64,000 nt of DNA from Litomosoides sigmodontis (lineage: Eukaryota; Nematoda; Chromadorea; Rhabditida; Onchocercidae), in NCBI GenBank assembly GCA_963070105.1, contig OY718807.1, positions 7,541,983 through 7,605,982 on the forward strand, in the 5' to 3' direction. A program made the translations under genes and the position numbers. Below are positions 26,611 through 37,530 of this stretch, in pieces (the first letter of the stretch is position 1; each line of letters starts with the position of its first letter). The notes below the pieces were generated by a model. It did no database searches, was not told where the DNA came from, and saw only the letters and a list, made by a program, of their open reading frames with translations.

Positions 26611-29078
26611 AATTACAGGGTTCGATCATGCATTGGTGAAAAAAATCAATGTTCGGGTGGATCATCTGAGAAAATTCAGTGCAATTTATCAGCTTGTAGT
26701 AGTAGCACTACAGCATCAGAGCAGGAAGGTAGTTGGAGTGAATGGACTTCATGGAATCAATGTTCCGTTACGTGTGGCATCGGATCGCAAGCACGTTATC
26801 GACGATGCCTTAATTCATCGCAAAGTTCACTTTCACTCTCATGTCCAGGTATAATATTTCAATTCAATTATAGTAACTGTTGTTTAGGATATTAAAATGT
26901 TTGCATTTTAAAAAAAAAAATTAGAATGAATGAGATAGCGCTACTGATATGAGCTAAAAGTTATCCTAAATTTGGAATAATTAATTTAGAGAATTCGATG
27001 GAAAAACGACAGTGCAATATGGGTACGTGTAATACGGGTACGGTTGGTTTATGGGGCAGTTGGACGGAGTGGTCACAATGTACGGTTAGCTGTGGACCCG
27101 GAATACGAAGTCGAAATCGTTATTGCACTAATGTAAAATATTCCAAATTGGTTAACTTACACTAAATTACGTTCATCAAATTATGTTCAATTTCATTAAT
27201 TAATCATATTGTTAGATGTTTTTGTTTTTAATTTTTGAAGGTTAATTAAATTAGTGCTTTATTGAGCAATTTTTATTTATTGCCGCCTAATATCGTATGA
27301 AAAAATTTTATAATGCTGAAATTTTTTTATTATTAAAATAAATCACACATTGAAGTATACTATTTCTCAATGACAGGAACCATGTGATGGTTCGGGACAG
27401 TCGAGGATGTCATGTAATTTGGGTCCGTGTGAAGTAAGCGTCCGATGGTTGCAATGGGAAGCGTGGTCACAATGCACTTTAACGTGTGGAAAAGGTACAC
27501 GTACAAGGAAAAGGTAACAAGTTATAAATCAATTAAGACATTACACAACAATCACTCATACGTAAGAATTCAAAAGTTCGTAAAGTGATATAATTTCAGT
27601 AATTTTAATTAATTTAATTTACTAATCAATTTGAAATTTAGGCTTCTTTGCTAATATCATATAAATAATTGTTACTTTTTTTTTTTAGAAAATGTTCAAC
27701 TGCAAACGGTTGTTTTGGAACAAGCCTGGAGCAGCAGAATTGTAACGAAAGTCCATGTCCAGCAGCAAGTGGAGCTACAAAAGTTGGTCAATGGACTGGA
27801 TGGTCTGAATGGGGTGGTTGCAGTACGACGTGTGGTGGTGGCTTCAAGAGACGTACACGTTTGTGTCAGCATGGGATCTGTAATGGTCCATCCAAAGATT
27901 CACTACCGTGCATGATCGAACATTGCAAAACACTTTCCTACGGATCCACTGCTTCATGGGGCGGTAAGTGTTCTTCCACTGATACTCTTATCACTGCTGA
28001 TAATAACATCTACTCCAACTGGAACATCACATATCAGTTATCTCTTCAATGCCAATTCCACCAGTGGAACGGTGTGAAATTTTACAAGACGAAATCTTCA
28101 TCGTTTTTGGCAACTCAATGATGGTTTCTTATTCGAGCATCGCTCAATAGTGATCCTATACTTTTGGCAAATTCTTTTGTAAATTCACCCTTTAAATTAA
28201 TTAATTAATAAGCGCTATTCCTTATCTTTTTAGCAACTTTTTTTTAGCTTTTCCAGAAAGACTAAAAAAAGCATTCTTTGAAAAATTCTTATTTCAATTT
28301 TTTCTTCCTTTAACTTTATTTGCTCAAATATATTCTCGTAGGCGAAGCTTTGATATGCCGCCATCTGTTGCTTGTTTTCAATTCTATCCTTATGCTTTAT
28401 ATTTCGAACAAAAAAAAGTGATGAAAGTGGTTGAGTGAATCTCAAGCATCATCTCCTCTCTCACCACTTACTTATCATTGTCCAATCGATGGAACAAAGT
28501 GACAGGTTTCCGATGATGTGAGTGTCATCGGATAGTTTACCGAGTCCAAAATTTCTATTTGAATTTACGAATTAAAGTAAAGCAAAAGATGAAGATCGCT
28601 GTGAATATGATAAATGATAGATAGTACATTGATAGCATTAGAATTATGCTAATTAAAACGGCTTTAGTTGAATTTGTTTTGATATTTAAAAGAAACCATC
28701 TATGATAATGATACTACAATTAATAGGTATATATCACTTACTCAATTAATGCAATTAATTTTAACTAATTTTTATTGGTAATAGCATTTAACGCTTAACG
28801 GCACCTTTATAGTAAACTCGTTTTAGTTGAATTTGTTTTGTAAGAAACCACTGAAATTTTCTTACAGAACAGGAGGATTGAAGTTGTGATTTAAGTTGAA
28901 AGAAACTTGTATTTAATGGCACGCTAAATAAGTGCTTTTAGGCTGGGGCTATTGGTCACCGTGTTCTGAGACATGCGGTAGAGGTGTCCGAAAGAGGGTG
29001 CGCAAATGTTACGGCGACGGCGGGCAATGCTCTGGAAATGAATATGAGCGAGAAGTGTGTAATGTACGACGATGTTAA
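18288..29078 (+). CDS. ADAMTS-family secreted metalloprotease with seven TSP1 repeats
   Basis: Nineteen exons join in frame: 18288-18347, 19332-19597, 20084-20174, 20316-20482, 21088-21282, 22015-22133, 22356-22502, 22607-22735, 22858-22990, 23509-23691, 23947-24156, 24405-24506, 24921-25040, 25238-25419, 26619-26848, 26990-27132, 27377-27513, 27689-27963, 28942-29078 (stop). About 1,008 residues are visible; the signal-peptide exon is missing. Order: propeptide with a cysteine-switch-like REFCG; reprolysin domain from VELAIFVDE with zinc site HELGHSVGMRHD and Met-turn KHIMSSS; disintegrin-like region; an atypical central TSP1; a Cys-rich segment; six more TSP1 repeats with W-x-x-W and CSxxCG cores. 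No GON domain follows, so it resembles nematode ADT-1/ADT-2 more than GON-1. Family members cut extracellular-matrix proteins and act in cuticle and cell migration. The acceptor of exon 22015 was chosen because the earlier acceptor at 21957 leads straight into TAA. Confidence 0.93.
18855..18887. repeat. (GA)n microsatellite
   Basis: GA run in the first visible ADAMTS intron. Similar short GA or GGA runs recur in this gene's introns near 20576, 21656, 25079-25122, 25889 and 26040, and in the intergenic DNA near 60318 and 61507. Confidence 0.9.
23188..23268. repeat. TGCAGTA / TACTGCA palindromic cluster
   Basis: An 80-bp stretch in an ADAMTS intron with four TGCAGTA copies, several TACAGTA variants, a perfect 12-bp palindrome (23191-23202) and a 10-bp palindrome (TGCAATTGCA, 23231-23240). 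Confidence 0.75.
26546..26610. repeat. (GATT)n microsatellite, about 16 units
   Basis: Perfect GATT tetramers ending nine bases before the ADAMTS exon at 26619, so the repeat occupies the branch-point region of that intron. Confidence 0.95.
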
Positions 29079-31540
29079 GCTCTTCTAAATTGATTAAATG
29101 CGTCTTCTAATTTCAATTGGTTTCATTAAGCAATGCCTTCCTTTTTTGCGAGCACGTCGACGCCTACTTTTGCATCCTACGTATGCTCACTTACTTAAAT
29201 TATTCGTCATATTTATTCGTTTACTATTATTATTTTATTATTATTAATTATTATTACTTCTAACTGATTGCGTAACGCAAGAGCAAAATACAATAATGAA
29301 TTTTATAGGATGTAAATCCGGTGACAAATATTGTTGTTCAAAATATTGTAAATAATTGAGCAATTTATTCAAACATACCGGAAATTGATGTAAAATTTGC
29401 GAATTTTCGTCAATTCAGAATTATTCCTTTAATTTATTTCCAATTTTAACATTCAAAATGAGCAAAAATCACGCAGACACATAAAAAGAAATGCGCTTCC
29501 GGACGGTAAAAACGTTTGCTTAACAAATGTCCTGCCGTCTAAACGATATTTTTACTTCATCATTTTGCAATACAAAAAGAAAAAAACAAAAAAAAAACAA
29601 AAAACTTTCAAAACACTTTTCGTTCTCTTTCACACTTCCATTTAAATTTGTTTTCTGACGTTGCGAGTTATATGTTCGCTACATTATTTATGAGAACATT
29701 GCATAGCTGTTTAGCTGATATATTCGATCACTGATAATTTATTCGTAGATGTTGCACTGTTTTTGTTACAATGCATTTGCATTTTGCCGCAACAACTGAA
29801 TTCTCAGTATTTGAATTAATTTTGAAATTTTTACCTATCTCTTTTCTTTTTTTCATTCGCACAAAAATTGTCCATTTTAATAGCATAACTTCTTTCAATG
29901 TCACTAAATAAAGTGCAAATCAAATGAACTTTTGGAAGAAGTGAAAAAAAAATTTCTATTTTTAAAACATTTAGGATTTTTTCCTCTCAATAGTTGCATC
30001 GATCTCTTTTCGCCGTTTTAGTGGAAGTAGGAAGCAATGACAAGTATTGTGATATGATAATTGTTGGTGATAACGTGAACGGTGCAATAGTAATAAGTGA
30101 TTATGGCACTGATAACGGTGATCAAATTTTGCAATAACTGATAATGACAGTGATATTACTATGATCATCGATATTGTAGACCTGTCCATCCATTCAGCTA
30201 ACTGTCATGCTAATTTCATTATTAGGATCTGATAATATGATAATTTACAGTGACGCACGTGCATACACATATCACATCATTATGCTAAATTAATTAATCA
30301 CTTTTTTTTAAAAGAAAGAAGCAATTGAATTATTTCATTAATTGCAACATTGCAAATGTAATTTGTCCTTTCATACTGGAAATGTTAATTTCATTAATTT
30401 GCATAATTTTGTTCATCTTTTACCTCAGAGTGTATCACATGTCTTTTTTGTCTCGTTTCGTTCTTTAAATACATTGTATTAGCAAAAAAATGCTTTGTTA
30501 AAATTCTAAAACAATTGAAAACGAATTAAGAAGTAGAATTAGAATTGATTTAAATTAAATAGCTAACAAGTTTTTCAAAAAAGCGATGAATTGTTGCTTC
30601 ACATTCTTAAAGTACTCGTTCTTGTTTTTTGAAAAAAAAAAAGAGTAACATATTTGAATTCATCCAACCTTTTCTTGCATCTCAATTGTTGAACACATAT
30701 TAATAATTCACGATTTAAATTTAATTTTCTAAATGCTTATCATATCAAAATGTGAACACTTGCAATTGCTAACTTGAAGTCAAACATTTAAATGCTAATA
30801 TTATCATATTTTTATTCCTTTTTTTTGCGATCTTAGCATCACTGCCAGCTCCGCCATTATTGCTTCACCGTAATCTATTTGCTGCCATTAGTCATAATTG
30901 CCAGTTTCTTTTCTTCTCCTCTCTCTTCCTCTCTCTGTCTGTTATTATTAAATAATTATCATTTATATATTGCTTATTTTTCTCTCTCACTTTGCTTATT
31001 TTGCAATAATTTAACAACATTGCTGTAATTATGCATAGCGTTGATTATTTCAAATATAAATTGACTATTTCGAGTAAAACTTGTAATCGAAATACTACAC
31101 AGATATTTCGTATAATATTCCTATCTCTAAGCATATCAAAAAAAAATTATATTATTTTTCTTGAAAATCTTTTGGAAGAAAAAATTTGCTACAATTTTTT
31201 GTTTTTTTTTTTTGTTGAAAATTAAACTATCGATGGGAATATCGATGAAATGATATGTTCGTGATCGATTGTTACTGTAAATAATAAAGAATAATCCATT
31301 CTTATTATGATCGTATAATTAGCAATCAGTAAACGAAATGAAAATCAGCAATCAATAACTGAGGAGAAAAATCGAAATTGAAAGTTTAAAATAGCTTAAG
31401 ATTCCATAAACTTTTTTTAATCATATAAATTTAGTTAGACTTTGGCAAAAAGTTGGAATAAAGGAGTTTTTTAATTGATAAAAGATTTTAAAGTTTTGTG
31501 TTCTGTTTGTTTTATATTTGCGCAAAAGATAGGTCCATAT
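29079..31540. other. 3' flank of ADAMTS gene, no gene seen
   Basis: AT-rich sequence with short homopolymers. The small open frames here have no splice-linked partners or recognisable motifs. Confidence 0.55.
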
Positions 31541-31544
31541 TTTT

Positions 31545-32720
31545 TTTGCGTGTAATTCCAGATGCTTTGCGTGCTCCTAAGCTTTCCTGGAAGTACTGCG
31601 ACATTTTATTGTGCATGGAAATTTAACACTGAAAATCAACAATGAATCTGGAAAATTTTTAGAGGAAGAATATGCATACCATCGAATCAGATAATATGTT
31701 GAAGTCTTCAAATCCACTAACCATAGCTTCCTTGGTGGTCTAAAGGATAATTCAAAAAACTCTAAATATTATGTATAAGCTTTTTCGCATGATACCCAAC
31801 TTGGACGTAAAAATTCAATTCTTACAAGATCGAAATGTCCAATATACAATTACGGAAGCCGATGATTTGTCAGCTTACTAACGATACCCGAAAAGTGAGC
31901 AATAGTGAGCAACAGCAGTAAATAAATAAGTTCATTAGCACTTCCATATTTGCAAACACAGAGAAACAATAAGTTCACTGATACTTCAAAAGGCATTGAA
32001 ATACATATTTGCTGGGGAATTAATATGCATAAAATGTAGAAGAACAAATAATACTGAGTCATATTGAGACGTATTATGATATTCGTTAATATCTCAAATA
32101 GAGTAATCTAAACGTGCAATTAACCTACTTGCTGTTTTTTGAAGAATCTTGTTGAAGTCCATTGCTTAAAGAATAATACATAGAGGTAGGAAAACAACGG
32201 TTAACAAGTCCCTGAACAATGCAACAACAAGAAAATCTTTATATGTAAATAATTGGTCTTGTAGAAAGGCACTCCTCTGTAAGAAAATAATGTATACAGG
32301 AATGAAATTAAATTAATCAGCTATCCCGAGCAACAGCATTATGTGCTTCTCGATAGTGCAAGCCCCAGTGGTGCGGAGCACTACCATCCATGGTGCAATA
32401 TGCCTGAAGGATTTCCTGAAAAAATTCCACATTTTCTACTTTACAAACCAGCGTCATTCGGCTTTTCAGTTAGTAATATGCACAATATTGTCCAAGCTCA
32501 AATTTCGTAGGATCAAATTTTCATTAGAAAAAATGTAAAATTTATTTTCATTTTTAGAGAAACTCCTATTTGACTTCAGTCTTATGTTGAGTGTGACGTC
32601 TTGACTTCTGAGATTAGATCTGTATGATATGTCGGAGTATTCGCTCCTGAATCGATTTGGAGAGATAGATATCAAGGAACTTAATAAGATGTGTCACAGA
32701 GAGGAAAAACAAGATTAGCT
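31545..32720 (-). other. Exon-like fragments, possible unresolved gene
   Basis: Less AT-rich than the surrounding DNA. On the minus strand several open segments have plausible splice borders: near 31681-31742 (TTKEAMVSGFEDF, ending at GTATGC), 31560-31600 (SLGARKASGITRKK, after TTCCAG), about 32130-32160 (MDFNKILQKTA before GTAGGT), and 32605-32690 (open frame with IYLSKSIQERILRHI). I could not join them into one frame-consistent protein or recognise a family. It may be a diverged gene, a decayed gene next to NSE3, or chance. Confidence 0.25.
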
Positions 32721-32813
32721 AAATATTCAATTCACTTGTTTGTGCTGGTATCGACTTTTTGCAGAATTTTTGGTGACTTTCTGCGTCATCGCCCTTGGTG
32801 GGATAGCTTTTAT

Positions 32814-34282
32814 TTAAAAGACTTCCTCGTGCTGAGATCCGTTGTATGAAAAAACAAAATTTACGTACCATTGGATCTATAACAGATTTCGCACGATGTC
32901 CCCATTCATATGTTACAGTATCACAACCACTTTCATCTGTCCTCTTTGTGAAAGCTAACCAACCTTAAATGGAAAGCTGCACTTCACTCCTCAAAGTTGA
33001 TTAAAACAGATTGAACGAACAAAAGCGAGTTTCAAACTGTTACATCGACCCAAAAAATTTGTTTAAGAAACTACAGCAAATCTAACAGAAAGTGATTGAA
33101 TAATGTTGAAATTCCTCAAATCGGTTTTTACATTTTCCGTTTTATATAACTGATTTGAATCAAATAGAAAAACCTTGTGAAATAAATTCCGCTGTATATG
33201 TGGCTCCAAACAACTTGTTGAGATCCGTTTGGTTTCCAAAACAACTGTTTTCAGCAATACCCATTTCTTTCTTAGATAATGATATCAGGATTACATTTAG
33301 AAGGAAACAGATTAAACTTTGTAAATAAATTAAAAAGAAGCTTTCAATAATGAAAATGCAATAACAGTAAGGAAAATTTTACCAAGAAACTTTTTAGTGA
33401 ATTTTCGGAAACGCTATAATTAGAAGAACCAGGTCGATGCATCATGTAAATGAACATCAAAATTGCAATCAGCAATCCATACTTTGCTTTATCCTGTAAC
33501 AATACTTCTAGATATAATCATGAAATTTTAAGAAAATCACGAAAATCATGAGAAAAAATTTATCATGAAAATATAAGAAAATGCTTAATATCTTAAAAAT
33601 CGTTGTAACAACAAAAAGCATACCTCATCTGTATAGCAGGAGTTCTCATCAGAAGTATCGTGTTGAATTTTCAAGATATTTTTTACGCACAACTCGTATC
33701 CTTGTGAAGTTTTTGTTTTGCATACCTATAATAAATAAATTTGTGAAATTCAAACTGTGAAATGCAACATTAATCTATCAAAAACCTCTATCAAAAAAGA
33801 AGAGTAAATTTACGTATTTGAAAATGAAGGCTAAAGTGTTCTGATCCAAATAATTAGAACTGGTTAAATTCTTAATTCGTGAACTGTGCAAAAACATATC
33901 TTCAAGCCCACAACTTCATCTAGCACATCAATCGCTTCATCGATACAGTGCTCCCATATTCTAATGTTTGCAAGTTTGGTGCCTTTTCGTTTTCTGCCCT
34001 GAAAGAATGAGAATTTTCATAAAAAATATAAAAACTTTTGCAGGGCTCTTTCTATCAAAAAAAGTGTGTGTTGTAGCTAAGTTTCATAAAAATGTTATAT
34101 GGTAGGATTAAAGGAAATGTGTTGACGGACAGTAAGTCTCATAGTACTTTTCGTTAGGGCTTTATAACAATTTAAACAATGTTTGAAGTTCCATGTAGCA
34201 ATACCTGCAAGTAGAGAATCAACTGAGACAATTCAGCAATTTGCTCTCCCCACCCTCGGCCTACACTGTTATCAAAAGTCAT
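32814..34282 (-). CDS. MAGE homology domain protein, NSE3 subunit of SMC5/6
   Basis: Eight exons on the minus strand join in frame: 34205-34282 (ATG), 33885-33998, 33814-33840, 33624-33725, 33383-33493, 33174-33270, 32869-32963, 32814-32831 (TAA), giving about 213 residues. The protein starts MTFDNSVGRGWGEQIAEL and has the two winged-helix halves of a MAGE domain. Diagnostic stretches are VLDEVVGLKI (first half), KYGLLIAILMFIYM at about 112-125 (compare GLL..VL.FI.M in MAGE proteins), FISQGWLAF, and YEWGHRA at about 195-201 (the YEF.WGPRA box). NSE3 binds NSE1 (RING) and NSE4 in the SMC5/6 complex and supports DNA repair and replication-fork stability. Exon 3 is only 27 nt and the last exon 18 nt; both are the weakest parts of the model, as is the donor at 33885. 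The C-terminal helices after the WG box appear shortened. Confidence 0.85.
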
Positions 34283-35473
34283 GTTCTCTTCAAAATGCCC
34301 ATTCATTCAGCAGAACTCTAAAAATATCATCCGAACGATTTTAAATATGAATCACTTTTCAAACGAAAAAAAAGCGGCATTTCAAAATTATGTGAAATGA
34401 AACGCTTTGGCAATTAATAGCAACATAAATAGAATATGTTCGCAGTGATACAGAGTACCGGATGATTTAAAAAAAAAAAAGTGTGAAAAATTAAATAACT
34501 CCGTAATTGAAGCTGTGGTACCTGATACCATCATACGAGAGTAGACATCACATCACTACTGTAAGTCAATTCAGTATTTATCTAACTAGGCATATTGTGT
34601 GAACGCCAGCTACTGAAATGAGTGTGTGTAAAACAATGCAGTAATCATGAAAGAGAAAAGCTACATTATTCAATCTTCCCCCCTCTTCTTCCTCTGTCAT
34701 GGAATGAGACTATCAAATTGAAATATATGATTTAAATTAATGAGCAGAAATAATGTCAACTTAACGTTTACTGCATTCAAGCTTTCAGATGAAAATTTCC
34801 TCTACCAATAACAACGACTGAACAATAAAAAATCTAAGGTAGAAAAAAAGAAAGAAAATTAGACTCGTAGTCTGACAACTATATTGTTTCACCTATTTCA
34901 ATTTAAGTTTACTAAGCTCATTCTTCTAACTGGTATATTGAGGAACGGAATTTCAGTTTCATCCGCAACTATTCCCCCAAATATTTGTTTGACTCTGCAG
35001 TTATCAAACTATTCAATTCTTTCCTCAAGAAATGCAATAATTTAAGTGTCTTCCGCTCATAAAGTAAACCGCAGAAGAAGCCCAAATACTGGACTACTTC
35101 TGCATTAAACTGTATGGTCAGAATTAAAGGGTCAGATCAAAGTTAATCGTGCAAAAAGATCCAGTCTGAATTAACATCTCTAACAAAATTTGCATAAAAA
35201 TACGATCGCGGCAACTAATGTTTGTTTCGATCTATAATGACAGATTTTGTGAGCAACTCTGTGTGCGTTCTGCTCAAATTTTCTGAGTTAGCCTAACTAA
35301 CATAAAAGGTGAGTATTCCCCGCAGACTTCTTTCCTGTTTCATATGAACGAAGAACTAACTTAGATCGCTGCGCACCGCGATCCAATAAAAAACTTTAGT
35401 TCACTTTCTCCCCTCTGAAACGGCCAAAAATTTTACTGTAATTTTCTTCCACATTTTTTTTTTTAAATTTCAG
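34283..35473. other. Divergent intergenic region
   Basis: About 1.2 kb between the NSE3 start (minus) and the next gene (plus). It presumably holds both promoters. No TATA box or known site could be assigned. Confidence 0.5.
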
Positions 35474-35546
35474 ACTGCTAATTCGCTACATACACAAACA
35501 TGCCGTCTCTGCGTACGATAATCCACGACTAGAATATAGAAATATT

Positions 35547-37053
35547 ATGGATGTAAGCGACTGGGTAAAGCCTGAAGTTATCCACGTGTTAGAGCAATAC
35601 ATCCAAGAACCTACTGGCTCGATCGAAGACCTACAGAGAGAAATTCAGCGAATTACAGGAAAAAATCTTACAGCTAATAAATTACGGCATCATCTGGAAC
35701 AATTTGAAAAGGTTACTCGTTTGGATACTTCAGAACTTTAAGATGTAATTTGCACTATATGCCTTAGTTGATCTGCGTGACAACTTGCGTTTCACGCAAT
35801 GCGATATGCGAATGAAACGGTAGATAAATGCCACGACACAGTCCGATATTGTGGGATAACCTACCAATTAAAATCAGTGTTGGATCCGGAAGTGTCCTTC
35901 TATTACCCTTCCCCACTATAACATACACATCCTACGTACACATATGCATTATTAAAAGAGAAGTAAAGCGTTGCAGGAAACTGCTGCCTATAAACAACAC
36001 TCACAAGACGAAACTTCCGAAGCGGTCCCAACAAGCAGCTACTTCCAGCGAAGAGCGCAACTACCGGAAGAAATACCTAGTAGCAAAGGAGCAGAGATAG
36101 GTGAGAGGGAAGAAGTACACGCGGAATGTGATACGGAAGCAGTCAGTCGTACACGGAAAGTAGCAAGAGCAGTCCGTGCGGTTCGGAAAATCACGGCACG
36201 ACGAAGGGAAGAGCTACGAATATTGAGAAGTTATCAACGTCACAGACGAAGGAAGACAAGAAATGAGTCAACGATTGCGGACAAGTGCAATTTGCATCCA
36301 TTTGCCTTACGTATTCCTGATTTTGAGGATGGGCAGGGCAGAAAAATATTGCATGTTCATCTCCTCCTTTAGGAAATGCTACGAAACAGTAAGTGCAGTG
36401 TAAGAATCAATTTTAGGGATAAAGATTTTAAAGCAACGACAACTGTCCATGAAGAAGCTGAAGAGAAGGAAGCAACGACTACTCCACCAAAGTTTACTAC
36501 AAAACCAGATGGGACAATATTTTCAGTTGCATCAACTGCATCCACTTCAGCAGAATTAAGTAAAACATCAGTAATTTCACCTCAAGAAATACCAAGCAGA
36601 GAAGAGGAATGCACAGTATCAGCCGTAGAGCCGACTGCTTCTGCCCCCACTTGGAAAGAACCGGAGTGTACAGTCATAACCACCATACCGCCAACTGTTT
36701 CACTTCCCACCGTAACGAAATGTTCAGGATCAGTGTCAGAGCCAAATGTTCTATTTGCGAATACACCGGAATGTGTAGAGTTAACCACAAAGCGAGATGA
36801 TGATATGTCAAACTGGAATGAACCGGAATGCGAAGTACTAGAAACAGGGTCAAGTCTTTTTGCCTCGAACAGGAGAAACACACCGGAACTTGAAGTGTTG
36901 TCTGCAGGGCCAAGTGTTCTCGACAACTGCGAGCTCATGTCACAGTTGAAACTCACGGCTGAGAGAAATATTGATTGGTGCGCTAATGTCACTCCTCCGC
37001 CTACCGCAGGCGCATCGACTGCACAAGGAAGCAATCAGTACACAAGTAAGTAA
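35547..37053 (+). CDS. Unrecognised protein with basic middle and repeated PEC-V motifs
   Basis: Exon 35547-35711 starts MDVSDWVKPEVIHVL and encodes an alpha-helical, HTH-like segment (IQRITGKNLTANKLRHHLEQF). Donor GTTACT joins in phase to acceptor at 35976 and exon 35977 onward, which is Arg/Lys/Glu-rich (ITARRREELRILRSYQRHRR). The tail, 36417-37053, ends at TAA and is Ser/Thr/Pro-rich and acidic. It carries a recurring motif about every 20-30 residues: EEECTV, EPECTV, TPECVEL, EPECEVL, TPELEVL. The junction near 36311-36416 is uncertain: frame is kept by a 62-nt intron, a 16-nt exon and a 28-nt intron, or a new gene begins at ATG 36376 just after a CTTTAG acceptor. I do not recognise the family; basic plus acidic composition suggests a nuclear protein, by inference only. 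An acceptor (cag ending 35473) precedes the ATG, and a short upstream ORF starts at about 35500. Confidence 0.55.
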
Positions 37054-37530
37054 CCCTTACACCAATAGCAAACAACACAGACAACTAAACTCACTGCCCC
37101 GATACGGATGACAACTAAATTTCACACACAGGGGACGCGTTAAATTAAGATTGTGTAGTCAGTTCTGCAAGTGCTTTAAGAGAGTGTGAGGTCACGCCGG
37201 GGTTGGTCGTGTGTGTGTAAGTTCTGCGTTTGAGCAAAACTGATCTTTGGTCAGCTAAGGCTTTCATTCTGTAGCTTTTAAAATCAAGGTGGAAGTGATG
37301 ATAGTTCACGTTTATGGTAATTAAAATTGACTTTATCGAAAAGGCGGGAATGTTTTTCACATTATTAATTGAATCTGACGTAGCCTCTTCGTTCTCTTTG
37401 TCCTTCATCCTTCTCTGCAAACCGTCCCTTAATCATTGTGAATATTTATTTTTTCACACTTCATGGCTTCGCAAAAAACTTTTGAATGCGCATCAGGTAT
37501 ATTAATTCAAGTGCTTTTGTAGGTGGCGAA
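37054..37530. promoter_or_regulatory. Short intergenic region ending in an acceptor-like site for MED27
   Basis: About 470 bp between the stop of the unrecognised gene and the MED27 start. It ends TTTTGTAG, eight bases before the MED27 ATG at 37531. This is the arrangement seen at spliced-leader sites in nematodes; trans-splicing is inferred. Confidence 0.4.

Noticed and set aside
27669..28121. Single 150-residue TSP1 protein
   Set aside because: It is exon 18 of the ADAMTS gene plus intron read-through, not an independent gene.
32341..32538. Plus-strand 65-residue frame
   Set aside because: No acceptor, donor or similarity; both strands are open here, so it is not evidence of coding.
36582..37034. 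150-residue minus-strand frame
   Set aside because: Shadow of the PEC-V repeat exon; no splice partners or motifs.
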